A stretch of DNA of 64,000 nt, taken from assembly GCF_014356525.2 (NCBI RefSeq), contig NC_052510.1, positions 16,540,778 through 16,604,777 of the forward strand, read 5' to 3'. The stretch is from Nilaparvata lugens. Lineage: Eukaryota; Arthropoda; Insecta; Hemiptera; Delphacidae. Made by a program: the position numbers and the translations under genes. The notes under the pieces were generated by a model. It was not told the origin of the DNA, did no database searches, and saw only the letters and a program-made list of their open reading frames with translations. Shown piece after piece: positions 1 through 12,470 of the stretch (position 1 is the stretch's first letter; the number at the start of each line of letters is the position of its first letter).

Positions 1-493
1 CGATTCTTGCATGAATAGATGATCATGAATGACAATGTTCATCTAATTCCCTTCGACCTATTGTTTCCTTGACGTGTGGAGTGTAGTTTGCACTTGCACT
101 CCATGATAATTATCATAATATGCAGGATAGTGTATCAATTAGACCTTAATTTGATTAACAATCATGTAGCCTAATTATTATTGATAGCACATACGTTTTT
201 TTGATCTGCACTGCTTATTACCATCTTCAGTATCACAATTAAAATAGAAATCTCAAAAATGATTGCAAAACAGTTTCAAACTATCATGAATCAATACATT
301 CAATATATTTCGCATTTCTTCCTCTAACACAATTGGAAATTTTTTTATGCTTCTAAATATATCTTATGAATTTTGGTTCAAATTGATAACAATGTCAGTC
401 AACGTCAATTGGTCGATGATCAATCAATCACCAACTTGATCAATGATGTTTTGATCTTGATAATAATTGTTTCTAAATGTTATTATAAAATAT
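1..493. other. AT-rich stretch, no feature recognised
   Basis: AT-rich non-coding sequence with frequent stops in all frames. I see no exon, RNA gene or mobile-element end before the repeat tail that begins near 494. Confidence 0.5.
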
Positions 494-592
494 CGAGATT
501 TGGGAACAGAATAGTTTTGGGCTATGCCTGTTGTTCTTCCCCGATCATATTCATGTGATTTGTAATTGTATTAACCAATAAATAAATAAGTA
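494..592 (+). repeat. 3' tail of dispersed repeat, family A, copy 1
   Basis: This segment reads tttgggaacagaatagtttt, then gggct, a ctgttgttc block, an atcattcatg-like block, and ends in aataaataaataag. The same blocks in the same order occur at 49113-49225 (+), and in reverse orientation at 6268-6365 and 60660-60765. The AATAAATAA-type end suggests the 3' end of a retroposed element. The parent element is not identifiable from the tail alone. Confidence 0.6.
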
Positions 593-3500
593 TTGGGGAT
601 GGTTCAACTTTGATTAACAGCATCAAACTATCATCTATTCAAGAGCACTAACAATTTACGATTGATCATTCTTAATATAGCTAAATCTATGGCTATGAAG
701 TCTGATAGTAGCTATCATTCAACATTCAAAAAGAAATACCAATCTCACAATGGAATCATTCTTTGTCACATTCATTGTAGTACGGGGAAAATATCATGAT
801 TCTCATTGACTGTAGTGGCTCAATGTGCCCAGACTTGTGCCTCGTTACTTATTCAACTTTCGGATGAGCTAAGCTGGCCCATTAAGCCAAGTAGCCTTCT
901 GGCTGCTTTCCCTCCCTCGGTGCTTTGTGCTTATATCCCTTTCATTCATCACTATTGGCCAGCTTCTTTCCAAGAAAGCCCTTTTCATCTAGAACTCTGT
1001 GCCGTTGAGATGCTTTTTATACAAGCACTTCCTACTTCAAATCTTATCAAAAAGCACATTTTATGTGTCCTCGAATACTATGTCGATGTTGTATCAAGGA
1101 ATTGAAATTGGAGATTGAGGAGGACTGAAATCTTTATCAGTCTCAATCACAGATGGAAATTGATGAGATTGCACTTATTCAAATGCTAATGCTAGAGCGG
1201 CTGTGAACAAGGTAAAAATCGCCATGATGATTGCCAACCTCCGAAATGGAGACGGTACTTAGAGAAGAAGAAATGCTAATCGATAAATTATTATCATTAA
1301 ACATAAAACCAAGGATTTAACTTTGAATTTTCGTTTAATAATAATTATTATTATTTGTCGGAGTTTCACAGCTTATTCCTAAATTTTTAAATATTCTCAT
1401 GGTTAGATCAATGAATAACTGAATAAATGAATGAGCTTATGAATGATTAAAAGAACCGTATTTGATGAGCTTTCACTCCATCAGACGACAGTGTATTATT
1501 TCTTATCTCATTACTAATGTTCAAATTAACACAGTCTCATGTCCACATAACTACACTATAAACTATTTATATCCCACGTGTTCAACATTGTCATTCAGAT
1601 TACCTTCACGAGCTTGAAAGTAGAAGACATTACATAAGAAATTTGGAATAGGGAGATTTATATGATTGTGAGAGAAGTCAGTACAGAAAGAAGGCTGACT
1701 CTCCAACCCAAACTTTATCCAATAAAGACCACGTATTCAACTCACGATTCACAAAGACGAAAAGGAAAATGTGATCTATCAACTTTTGCATTGTACGCGG
1801 TATTGCCCCGAGGGAAATTCAAAGATCATGTGCACAGCGATTTATATCCTTGTAGTTACTACTCTATTGTCTTCTATACGGTACCTGAGAAACGAAATAG
1901 GAAAATCATGGAGCAGGACCTACAGTTGTGACAGCAACGAAATATGAATCATCACTTCAAATTTCACATAGAGAAAGATGAAGTTACTGTATAAAGGGAT
2001 TACCCGTAAGATACATGAGCTTTGGGATTTTTTCTGCATGCTCTGAACAATCATATTTATTTTGTCACATGAAATGGAGAGTTTTCTCTTGGAAATAATA
2101 AGTTATATTAAAAGGTTAAGAAAATAGACAAATGGCATTACAATAAAATCGTTATCCAACGATAATAGAGAAAGAACAGTTATACTATTTTAAAATCTCT
2201 CTCGTTTGAAAATTCTTTGTTTCATTATATGATTATCTTTAGAATTTGAAACCATTTGTATTTAGAATAACGTGAAACGTTATATTGTGAAGATTGAAAG
2301 CATATCAGAGATATTTGGGACTTCGTATTTCAATTTTGGAGATGGAGCTGTTTCGAACAAATAATTTTTGTTGAGACCCTTTATATTTTATCCATATTTT
2401 CATGCCAATAAATGGACCGATGAGGTTCGAAAAATATATCCTTACAGACATAGAAAACCAGATCTTATGATTTTTTTATTATTCTTCAAACAACTAAGCA
2501 TATTTCTCGCATTCTTCCATCGTTCTTATGAGAAATATTATAAGCGGAGTTGAGAAAATAATTCTGTATACTCTACAGCTCTATACTATTACACTCAAAA
2601 CTGTAATAGAGGCTATGACGTCGTGTCTTGGCACCATAAAATAATTTTGAAGTAAATAACTAATCTTTAGTAGAAATGTGAAGTTGAAAGAATAGATAAC
2701 CTAGTCAAGGTACCACTCAAATAAAATTGAATATTATTTATGATAAAGAGTAGTTATATTATCTATAAAGCGATAAAAGAGCCATGCAAAATTGTAATTA
2801 AGTTATGCAGTAATGAGAATTCTTTGGCAGAAATAAAATTGTAAAGCGGCTTGTTTATTATTGGCAGATTATAAAAAAAAAGATTGCTTGTACAATTTGA
2901 GGTTAGAATCCTTTGTTTTGATTTAATACATCAATCGATCTTAGATCAATCGACAATTTATTGAATCAAATATCTAACAAATCAGCTGATTGCTCAATCA
3001 ACTAATATGAATTAAATTATATTTTTACTCATAAAATTTATATACTATATGTTAGGGAAGGTTTATGCAATAAGATAACAACGATTATTATGTTACTCGA
3101 ATATTTATTGAAATCCAAAACAAAGTATGAAAAATAAGAGTATACCAAGCTCACATAAAAAATTAAATGTATATCGCATTATAGCTTCATATCTTGAGAT
3201 TTATTTATTGGAATGTTCTCAGGCTATTATCTAAGCTACTTATTTATAATTTTTTTATTTATCTTCATATAACAGAGTTGGAGAAACCCTGAATCGTAAG
3301 TAACCAATTACATCACGTTTTACTAAGATTAAAAAGCCAATCAGAGGGAGGCTTACAAATTGTTAAAAGAAGAGATGAAATTTTTCTGAGAATTGCTCTC
3401 TCTGGCTTGTGATCTCGACCTATTTGGAGCACATGGAGAATAGGGTCTTTTTTCCAATTAATTTTTAAAAGCATTGAGCCAATCCCTTTTTAAATTTCAA

Positions 3501-5867
3501 ATATATGTAATTAATGTTTGATTATTTGTGAACTCAGTGTTTGTTAAAGAGTTCTTAACTGTAATTTATTCCCGTAAATATATATTTAATACTGATAGAA
3601 ACTTTTAAGAAATCTGGACCATACACGAGCCTTGCAGAGTCGAGAGGATCCAGCTAATTAATTATTGGAGATAATAATTTATTCTTCAGAGAACTTCAGA
3701 ACATCATTATAGTGAGTCTGCTAATTATCTTAATTGAGCTCATTTAACACTAAGGCCTTTATCAGTGAATTGGGGAATTAATCAAAGCGCTATATGAGTT
3801 TTTATTCAAATTTAAGAAATTTGCAATGTGTCGAACACTACCATATAGTTTATAAGAACTCTTTTTATGAATTTATTTGATATATGTAGGAAGCTTATTT
3901 CCATGCATGGCACGAACCCAGAAACCCTGAGATCTTAAATTATTATTTTTATTAATTATTATTCATTGATCAAAGAATGTTCTATTAAATCTATAGACTG
4001 AACAGGTTCCAAGTTGTTAAGTTCTGAACCGACTTGAAGTCCATATATCAGTATTAATAATATATATATTTTTACAGCTCACAATATTGTGAATGCTAAC
4101 AAATCCTGTGATAATTATTAAACTATTAGAGAATTTATTTATTCAAAGAACATTATATTTATCAAGAAATATTTTTGTCTATGTTATTTTATGGGAATAT
4201 ATTTGTGTTTTATGTCAGCATACAAGATCGTAGAAGTTTTTATTATTTTCCTAATTCATCTCGTGATATACAGTTTGAGCTGTCTTGGTACCAAGCAATA
4301 TTATTCTGCAGCATATATAATTAGTGAATCAATTAATATTGATCTTATTCAGAGCATTTATGACTCATCATCCTTTGATGATAGTAATATTATTCAGCCA
4401 ACATAATCTTACTGATATTTACATTAATAAGTCCACAATATATCATATAAGGATCCAGAGAACTTCAAGAACTGGCGTTGTAAGTTTCAAGGAATTTCGA
4501 AAGGATAAATTGGTGCATACCTGTATTCAAGACGAGCGTTTTAAGGATCAACTAGAAAAACCATAGTTGATTTTAATTATTCTCGATTGAATATATGGTT
4601 ACTGATAATCAGTCACCAACTATCTTTTTGACTTCCTTATTGGTATTCTTCAATAACTTCACGGAAGCAGCGGTGAGAATTATTGATCACCAGGTGTTGA
4701 AACCTATGGTGATTCATTATGTTGGGAGTATTCATGCATCTACTACTGAGCTAGAGCTGTGGTCTGAACCCAGCATATTTGCGAGCCGGACGGCCTTAAC
4801 TTTTTGCAAATTTATTTGCAAGCTAGAGATCTTAACAACCGCTCCAGTATATATCAAGTATACCGCACCACATAAGAATGTCACCCAACATGGATGGCAA
4901 TATACCATTCCACAAGGACTACGAGATGAGAAATTGTACGAAATGTTCAGAAATTTATATTCTTTTATTCAAAATTCTCTCCATGCTCTCATCAGTTTTC
5001 TGTTAAATTTGTAATGTAGAATGAAAGTCATCCACCTCTTTTGTTATTCTGAAATAGCACGAATAATCAGATCAATTGCAAGGATTGTACCGAATGAATA
5101 AATTCACTTGTTCAAAAGAACCCCGCCCATTGATGCGCTATTTTATGGCCAAATATTAATTCGAACAATCTGATGAGTTGAACGCTTGGATTCGAATTTG
5201 CAATGCCTTTGCAGCATGAGGTGATTGAAAATTCGCTCAGACAACAAATAATAATGTTGGTCGACAAACAAACCAATGCAGCGGCAATCTGTATTTCAAA
5301 TATTATGTGAGGATTATCAGCGCTTAATTTGTATGATTATCATTTCACACATAAAATTGCTGTGATATTCTACTCCATTCCGGAGCATTCATTCATGTTA
5401 TATCAAAGCAATAACAAACAATATCGATGGTTTGTTGTCTATTTCTCTCCTCTCATTCTCATCCTTTTTCAATAAAATTGAATCCATCTTCGAAATAAAT
5501 CGAAGCTTTATAAACTGATATAGAACAATAAACTATAAGTGTTGGACATCATATATTTTATTACTTGATTGACTCATTCCCAGGCGAGTAGGTTAGAAGT
5601 TTTCAAATTTATTAAAGCTCATATAATAATTATGTCGTCTCTCTAAGAGAATGTAATGGATAATACATTCACTTCTATCGCTTAAGTAGAATAAATGGAC
5701 CTGGTTTTGTCTAATTGGCTTTATACAAAACAGTGAATTTCACAGATTTTAGGTTTGGTACTTACAATAGACTATAATAATAATATTCATTGGATTGACC
5801 CAAAAATTTTATCAGATTCCAATAAAAAAAATGTTTTAAGATCAAGCCGTGAGCTCATAGACACATT
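593..5867. other. Non-coding AT-rich stretch
   Basis: No gene could be supported here. The longer open frames (for example 806-1105 and 4595-5014) lack recognisable motifs, splice sites and coding-like composition. A short palindromic ATCGATC cluster lies near 2930-2950. Otherwise I see only unassigned AT-rich DNA. Confidence 0.5.
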
Positions 5868-6062
5868 TCTATTGGTGGACTTCTATTTCAATGTCAACTG
5901 AGAGAAAATGTACAAAGTCAAACAGCGTCGACCAATCACAAGCGAGTAAATTTTGGAGTGCTTGCTAGTCCACGCCCACAGGGCGCTCTCATTAGCCGAC
6001 GTCATAACGTCATCATGTTGAGTCTATTTTATTGGTCAAAATGTATTTTATCAATGGAATTT
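5868..6062. repeat. Degenerate dispersed repeat, pair member 1
   Basis: It shares ordered blocks with 11393-11560: a ctattggtgga start, gtcaaac, a ccac...gctctcatt core followed by gc.ga, then gactc.attt.gt-like and caatggaat at the end. The match is patchy, so I take it as an old copy of an unnamed repeat family. Confidence 0.35.
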
Positions 6063-6267
6063 CATTTTTAGAGCCCTAGCCTGTGACAGGTAAGTAGTAT
6101 AATAACAAGAAGTCTCGATAATAATATTGTATTGAAGGAAAAAATTATCATCCATTCAATTTTTTCATTTCAAAAATGCTAATAAACAAGCATATCTTAT
6201 TATAAACGCAATTCTATATAGCATATCTCAATGTAAATGGAGGTAGAGTGAGTGATAATCAGTTATG

Positions 6268-6365
6268 ATTTATTTATTTACTTATCCATTATCAGAGCCA
6301 CAAATCATAGAATACAATATGATTGGGGGATGACAACTACAGTAAGAGCGCAAAACTGTCTCTCA
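6268..6365 (-). repeat. 3' tail of dispersed repeat, family A, copy 2
   Basis: On the minus strand it reads gacagttttgcgct, a gttgtcatcccccaatcat block and an aataaataaatcat end. It is the reverse-oriented counterpart of the tails at 494-592 and 49113-49225. Confidence 0.5.
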
Positions 6366-7845
6366 CACACATTTTGATAAATAGGAGTCTCCAAAACAAT
6401 GAGGTTATGTATACACTTTTCTATATTGTGAGATCAATTTTCACTCAAAAATAACAATAATTGTTTGATAATATTGCACCAGAGAATATTCATTAATTCA
6501 AAATATAAAATGAAAAATTAAACAAATTTTTGTATGTTAGATCAGCTCATTTTTTATAAATAGTACAATTCCTTCATGTAGAGATGTTCTCCGAGTAGAG
6601 AGAAAAGTATTTTATTCTTTCCCGGGAATATAGATGATTGATTGCGAACAACTCAAGTTAAGTGCGACACTCATATTTTCCTCTACGAATTAGAACGTGA
6701 AATTGATTTCCAGAAGAAAATTCTCAATTAGGGATTACGTCATGAGCTCCTGTGTTCAATTAACAGTTAATTGGATGTGAGTGCTCTCTAGCTCAGAATG
6801 CACCAGAAATATAATCCCATACTTACACACTGTACAAAGCTTCATAGATATTACATGCAGCCATGTACCGAGTACATATATGTGAGGATATAAATAGTAT
6901 TCCATTACTCCATAAGGTTATGAGGTACAATATTGTTGTTTCAGAGATTATTTCGAATATCACAATTTTGTACTGTGCACTCAAATGGCTGATGGGGATG
7001 AGGCTGGAAATTCATGAAGCTGCCATTTCCAATCAATTAGCCAGAAATGCGGCTACTCGCGTTATGCATATAAATTCCAACTCTGATCAGAATGGAGTAG
7101 GGCTTTGCTGTTAAATTGAGGAGAACAGCTGCTCTCTGCCTTTGAACAGGATTCAGGTATGTCGTGTTACTTTGATTCAGCTTTTGGAAAAAATTCGTAA
7201 TGAATGTGCTTGGCTCCGCTTTTCCACAACAAGGATTTGGAACGTACAAAACAATGTACTTCAGTTTTTCAAAGTTTCATTGCTACATTTTGATTTCACA
7301 ATAACATATTATAACGAATAAAAAATACCAACTATTCCTTCAATCTTTCTTGGAAGAGCACGTACATTTTCCAATTTTTTCCTCGATCTTCACTCCATTT
7401 TTGTGTGGGAGAAAGAATAATAGCTGCTTGTGGAGTATTTTCACTTCACCGATCTCAGAGCTAGGTGAATGAATCAAACTCTACCGCTGACTCCATAATT
7501 TCATGTTTTCTTCAATTTCTCATGATCTTCACGATTCTTTCTCACTACGCCAAGAATCGCAGTTGTTATTCAGCGTGACAGCTATAAGATGATACGGTAA
7601 TCCGTCCACCACCTATTGAAGACCTGATCGAGATATTTGCAGCTGATATGGCCACCAGTCCACCGTGGATTACCCGCACTCGGCCCTACTTTATTTTATT
7701 CCTTTCCGATCGAAACGCGAACGAGAACAGCCAAGAGCCCATTTCACAGAACCTTAGCGCCTCGGCTTGGATTAGAAACACTTCCAAAGTGCCTGTCTGT
7801 TTTCGTTTCGGCTTTCTTTCCAGGCAAGAAATACAACTCTGTTTT
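6366..7845. other. No gene recognised; GC-richer patch at 7.6-7.8 kb
   Basis: Mostly AT-rich DNA. The stretch 7600-7830 is more GC-rich and open in more than one frame, but I see no domain, clear splice pair or family resemblance. Confidence 0.4.
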
Positions 7846-8552
7846 TAGTGGAGAGAGAAGGAGCAGGATAAGAAGGAGAAGTAGGTAAGATGGTGAAAGA
7901 GTGCTGAAAATGCGGAGGGGTAGAATGGGCATTGGGAGAGAAATATGAGAAGGCTGGAAGGTATTTCAAAAGAAGAACAGGATGGAAAAAGAGAAAGGGG
8001 AAGAAAAGAGGACAATGGAAAGAAAGAGAAAAAGGAGAGAACCAAGAATAGTGGGAGTACAGAAAAGAATTGACCAGGATGATAGTGAATAATTCTATGA
8101 CTTGGGAAAAGGAACAGAATAAATTGGAAGAAGAGATGAGTGAGGAAGTGGAGATAGTGTAATACACGAAGGAAGAGGCAAACAAGATAAGGCCAAGAAC
8201 CTGGACTCAGTGAATGAGGAGATGAAATATGAAGAAGCTGAGAGAAGGAATATTATTAGAGATGAAAAAATGTCTCGGTATAGTAAGAGATAGAAAATTT
8301 GAAAAGCAAAAGCAGAGAAAAAGCTAAATAGGAGTGACCAGCATCATGACTTTGATGGAAAAATAGAATAAGGCGGAACAGGAAAAAGCTAAATGAGAAA
8401 GAAGAAGAGAAAATATGCATAAGAGAGTTTTCCGAAGCCAAGTAGAAATCATGAAATAGGTAACCAAGCGAGAGAAGTACGTATGTCTCCATGAAATAAG
8501 AGAAGATAACGGGGAAAAGTACGAAAATCCTCGAAAAACTAGGAGTGAGAGG

Positions 8553-8770
8553 GATTAGATTAGATTAGATTAGATTCCTTTATCTATGTATGTTACAATA
8601 TTTACTGGCTCATACACTAATTTGCATTACATGACAATAATGCTAGTTATTCAACGAATATCACAAAGTATAAATAATTAATCAATGAGAATAAATATAG
8701 AAATGCAATTAGAATAACGATACTATAATAATGTGATGTAACTTCATAATTCGGCGGTGTTTCAACAAAT
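8553..8770 (-). repeat. (GATTA)n-ended repeat tail, inverted
   Basis: About five GATTA units (8553-8577) are followed by ccttta and AT-rich unique-looking sequence. A pentamer array at one border is how many non-LTR elements end. In this orientation the array marks the 3' end of a minus-strand copy. No coding remnant is visible next to it. Confidence 0.45.
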
Positions 8771-9139
8771 AATTGACGATTCTTCAGAAGGATATAAAAT
8801 ATCCTTCCCAAAAACACACGACCGGGTTGTGAAGAATTAGATGAAATATAGATGAAAAATGGGGAAAAATATAGATGAAAAATAGGGATGAGAGAGTAAC
8901 AAGCAAAAATGAATTATGAAACGAAGATGATGAAGACAACGAAGAGAAATGAATAAGAATAGTATGAAAAGAGACTTTAGTAGAGAAAAGACTACAAGAT
9001 GAGGAAAGTAGAATCAGAGGGAACATTGTTTGAGGAAAAAGAAGTTGTAGCAGAAGTTGAAGAGAACTGGAGCTGAAGATGAGAATGATAGAATAACTGA
9101 TAGCTGCAAAAGAGGCTGAAGAATGGAGAAGGAAAGATA

Positions 9140-9235
9140 ATGAATGAATAATAAATTTATTGCCAAATACAAGTCATATTTTTACAAATAAAATGATCAT
9201 CAAATTACAATAGTTTTTTGCTATTACTTTTACAA
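9140..9235 (-). repeat. Possible short retroposon tail inside the purine tract
   Basis: The sequence aataataaatttattgccaa and the following AT-rich bases interrupt the purine tract. They resemble the inverted TAA/A-rich 3' ends of short retroposons such as the one at 42308-42400. Weak evidence. Confidence 0.25.
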
Positions 9236-9912
9236 TAAGTATGGGAAAATAGAGAAAGGATAGAAGGATCAGAGATGAGGAGAAAAATATGGTGGTGGCT
9301 GTAGTTAGAGAAATGATAGCAGATAGATAAAGTAATGAGAAACTAAAGATGGAGAAAAGCTGTATTAGATAATAGGTAGGTGAATAAGTAATAGCGGTGA
9401 AGAGATTTAAGGAAGAGAAGTGATGAGAAGAGAATATGCGGAGAGGTAATAGAAGGAGGTTGGGAAATGGAGGAGAGTGAAAGAGTGAAAGATTGAGAGA
9501 TAGGAATGTCAAGAAAAAAGGAGAAAGTGAGAATGGATTAGGGAAAGGGTGGATAAAAGATAGAGAAGGTGGAGAGGTAAAAAGCAGGAGTTTATGTTAT
9601 GGAGGAGGGTGAAAAAGTGGAACAGAAGAAAGTAAAGAAAAAATAATAAAGTGAAAGTGGATGGGAGAAAGGATGAAAAGAAGATAGTGAAGGTGAAGAG
9701 GTGAGGGTATAGAGGAAAGAGTGGGAGAGAAAAAGGCAATAAGGGAAAAGGCAAGGAAAAAGAAGAAAGTGGCAGGAGGTGAAGGTATGTAGGGAAGGGT
9801 GGAAGAGAAAAAGTCTAGGAAAAAAAGAGAAGAGAGGCAGCAGGTAAGGGTATAGAGGGCAGAGTGAAAAAGAAAAAGTCAAGAAAAGTGAGAATGAATG
9901 TTGGTGAAGTAG

Positions 9913-10285
9913 AGAGGCTAATCTAGGAGTGCCATTTCAGCATTGGGGCACTCTGACTGATGTGAAGCAGCTTGGGGTCTCCTGAGCTTTTCGTGTCAAG
10001 TGAGTTTGCGGCCGCAGAATTCAAGGCCGGTTGCACACCGTACGTGCAACACATCCAAACAATCCGCTCCGAGCCGAGTACCAATTCCCCCGTGTTACAT
10101 TCATCCTGCACACAACCCGCCATTGTCATAACAATAATAGCCAAACTTTCCGAATTTCAACACCAATCAAATTACGCGGAACTGTGTCTCTTGATACGGC
10201 AATGAATCACAAAACTCCCCCGCTTCATTCAGGAACAATGAAACAGTTTGTGCGATACAAGGGCGATGTTTTTGACAATGAATTT
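9913..10285. other. GC-richer unassigned patch
   Basis: This 370-bp stretch has higher GC, a NotI-like gcggccgc and frames open on both strands. I recognise no protein family, and no convincing splice pair brackets it. It could be a promoter/5'UTR patch or part of an old repeat. Confidence 0.3.
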
Positions 10286-10762
10286 GCTCGCTTGGACAAG
10301 AATAATTATTCTATCAATGCCATAGATGGGGAAATATATTATTATATCTCATTGTAATCAAACAATGAAATTCCATTTCTCAAATTCCCAGTTAGCGAGA
10401 AAATAGGGTAACATAATAATATTATTGTTTGGTTTCAATTATTCTTGTAAGGATACTGCGAATCTACAATATTGTATTGGTTCCTCATTTCAGTCCCTCG
10501 CACTGAAAGAATATACTTGCTTGCTTGGAACTATTATTCTATAGATGCCAGTTATAGGGTAGGATATTATAATATCTCTCTGTAATCAATACATATCAAT
10601 ATAATTCATCCAAATCGATTCCATTTCTCAAATTCCCAGTTGGTGAGAAAATAGGGTAACATGATAATTATTGTTTCGTATCAATTGTTGTAAGCATACG
10701 GTGAATCTACAATGTAGTGGCACCCCATTTAAGTCCCTCACACTGAAATTGAAGAATATATT
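10286..10762. repeat. Direct duplication, two units of about 240 bp
   Basis: Unit 1 (about 10286-10518) and unit 2 (about 10519-10762) share many ordered blocks: gcttgga, attattctat, ccatttctcaaattcccagt, gagaaaatagggtaacat, gaatctacaat and gtccctc.cactgaa. Unit 2 has diverged by indels. This is an old tandem duplication. Confidence 0.7.
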
Positions 10763-11392
10763 ATGAATCATCCATTCAATTATTCACTGCTTGTGACTGT
10801 AATGCATTAACGTACGGTACTTTTCATGACTGGTGGAACAATATTATTGATCATATCGAGTTTGAAAATATATTGAAGTTGCTTTGATATGGTAACACTG
10901 CGAAAGAAACAAAATAGATATTTGAAATAAATGGAATGTCTCTCAGGAAAAACGTTACAAGCGCCAAAATTTGAGTTCTCAATTTTTCATGGAGAACGTT
11001 CCTTGTGATCTTGCCTATCATATAGTGACATCTATTGATAATTTTTATAACTATTACTAGTAGTTATTGGTAGAATTTTAAAAAGTATTTTTAAAATATC
11101 CAGAAAATCAACATTGAAACGTTTTTTTTAGTTCTTGTAAAATTTGAGAAATGGCGCTTGTAAGGTTTTTCCTGGGAGCCATTCTTTCGACGCAAATTGG
11201 TACAGCCAACAATCGAATATGGTTTTTGACAACAGGGTTGGAAGTATAATTGAATAAAATTCCATTGAAAAAAAAACTAATTAATATACAAGTAACTTAT
11301 ACACAATCCATGAATATTGATAAAAGAGAACAGAATAAATTATTAATGAATGGGAAAGCTGATTAGAGGTTGGAACACCATTTTCTTATTCT

Positions 11393-11560
11393 ATTGGTGG
11401 ATCGTGAATCCACGGTACTTGACCATCACATGATCTACTGCACGTCAAACAACCCTGAGCGATTGCCACAATTCCACGAGCTCTCATTGGCTGATGCTAT
11501 TTCCTCAACGTTTAGACTCCATTTTGTAGAATAATGTCATTCTAATCAATGGAATGTAAT
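11393..11560. repeat. Degenerate dispersed repeat, pair member 2
   Basis: Counterpart of 5868-6062, with the shared order ctattggtgga, gtcaaac, gagctctcattggctga, gactccattttgt and caatggaat. Similarity is patchy. Confidence 0.35.
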
Positions 11561-11644
11561 CTCAACTGATATTCTTCCATATTCCATGGACGAGTGATTC
11601 TCAGCCTCAATAATAATTAAAAGTATGAAACTTATGAATCATCA

Positions 11645-11915
11645 ACAAATTTTGTAATAAACTTCTACAATTTACTATTGTATCTTTATTCAAGTTTGCC
11701 TGATTATTGAAATAGAAATTGATAATCATAACTACAATAATTTAAGATTTGTTATAGTCATTATAACAAATGAGCAAAAATTCAATAGCTGGGGAAGGAA
11801 TTGAGTATTATTGTCGTTATGATTATCAATTTCTATTTCAATGATCAGGCAAACTTGAATAAAGATACAATAGTAAATTGTACACGTTTATTACAAAATT
11901 TATTACTCTTTCATT
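11645..11915. repeat. Foldback (inverted repeat) with about 100-bp arms
   Basis: The left arm (11645-11745, through tttattcaagtttgcctga and attgataatcataac) returns as an inverted copy at about 11806-11915 (gttatgattatcaattt, tcaggcaaacttgaataaa). The spacer is about 60 bp. Mismatches and small indels show age. The open frame that starts at 11801 lies within the right arm and is not a gene. Confidence 0.75.
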
Positions 11916-11987
11916 CACGTTCCATTTACTACAAGTGTGAATCGGAACTTCACTTGATAAATCTATCTGTACACACGTTTTTGGATA

Positions 11988-12215
11988 ATGTGTAAGATCA
12001 CTGAAAAAGAAATTATCCTGTTCTCATCAAGTTTACTTCTCATAATCGTTGCACAAGAACAAGTACCTCTTTAGTTTCAGTTACCAAAAACATGATGTAC
12101 GTAATGTGTAAGATCACTGAATAAGAAATCATCATGTTCTCATCAAGTTTACTTCTCATAATCGTTGCACAAGACCCAGTATGCCTTCAATTTCAGTTAC
12201 TATAGTCTCTACCAT
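11988..12215 (+). repeat. Tandem duplication, two units of about 118 bp
   Basis: gtgtaagatcactgaa, then ttctcatcaagtttacttct and cataatcgttgcacaaga, occur from about 11990 and again from about 12108 with few differences. A simple recent duplication. Confidence 0.8.
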
Positions 12216-12470
12216 AAACACCCCTCCATTGATCCCTTTCCTCTACCTGCAGTGACCTTTACTGTATCTCCCTCTATCAGTGTGTCACAGGATATCTCAT
12301 CAAAGCTGCCTGTTGCTCATCAAATGAGTGGCTAACTCATCTCAGCTGCCCCTTACTCATCCTCCCCAACTCATCCCAACACTATGGCCAGAGCGCAGAG
12401 ATAACTCATTTAGAAGGAGATAAATCATCTGGTAATAAGGTACAGACACCCCAGTGACGGAGAGAATTTT
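12216..12470. repeat. Irregular CTCATC-rich patch
   Basis: CTCATC or close variants recur about eight times between 12295 and 12430, at irregular spacing, in a locally GC-richer segment. No coding frame or fixed period. Confidence 0.4.

Larger units (their letters stand above)
7846..9912. repeat. About 2 kb purine-rich, strand-asymmetric tract
   Basis: The plus strand is strongly purine-biased (GAGAAAG, GGAGAAG, GAAGAGG variants) for about 2 kb, interrupted by the tail at 8553-8770 and by more ordinary sequence near 9140-9230. The minus strand is accordingly polypyrimidine and yields long artefactual frames rich in Phe, Ser, Leu and Pro. There is no fixed period, so it is low-complexity DNA rather than a satellite. 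Confidence 0.75.

Noticed and set aside
806..1105. A 99-codon frame with several Cys residues
   Set aside because: The frame starts at a non-ATG codon, and there is no pattern of a secreted Cys-rich peptide (no signal peptide, no spacing logic).
4595..5014. A 139-codon plus-strand frame
   Set aside because: No recognisable motif, AT-driven composition, no splice or promoter context. Consistent with a chance frame in AT-rich DNA.
7744..9882. Several minus-strand frames of 60-137 codons rich in Phe, Ser, Leu and Pro
   Set aside because: They are translations of the polypyrimidine strand of a low-complexity purine tract. There is no domain order, splice support or real membrane-protein pattern beyond the bias.
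11801..11995. A 64-codon plus-strand frame
   Set aside because: It is the right arm of the foldback at 11645-11915.
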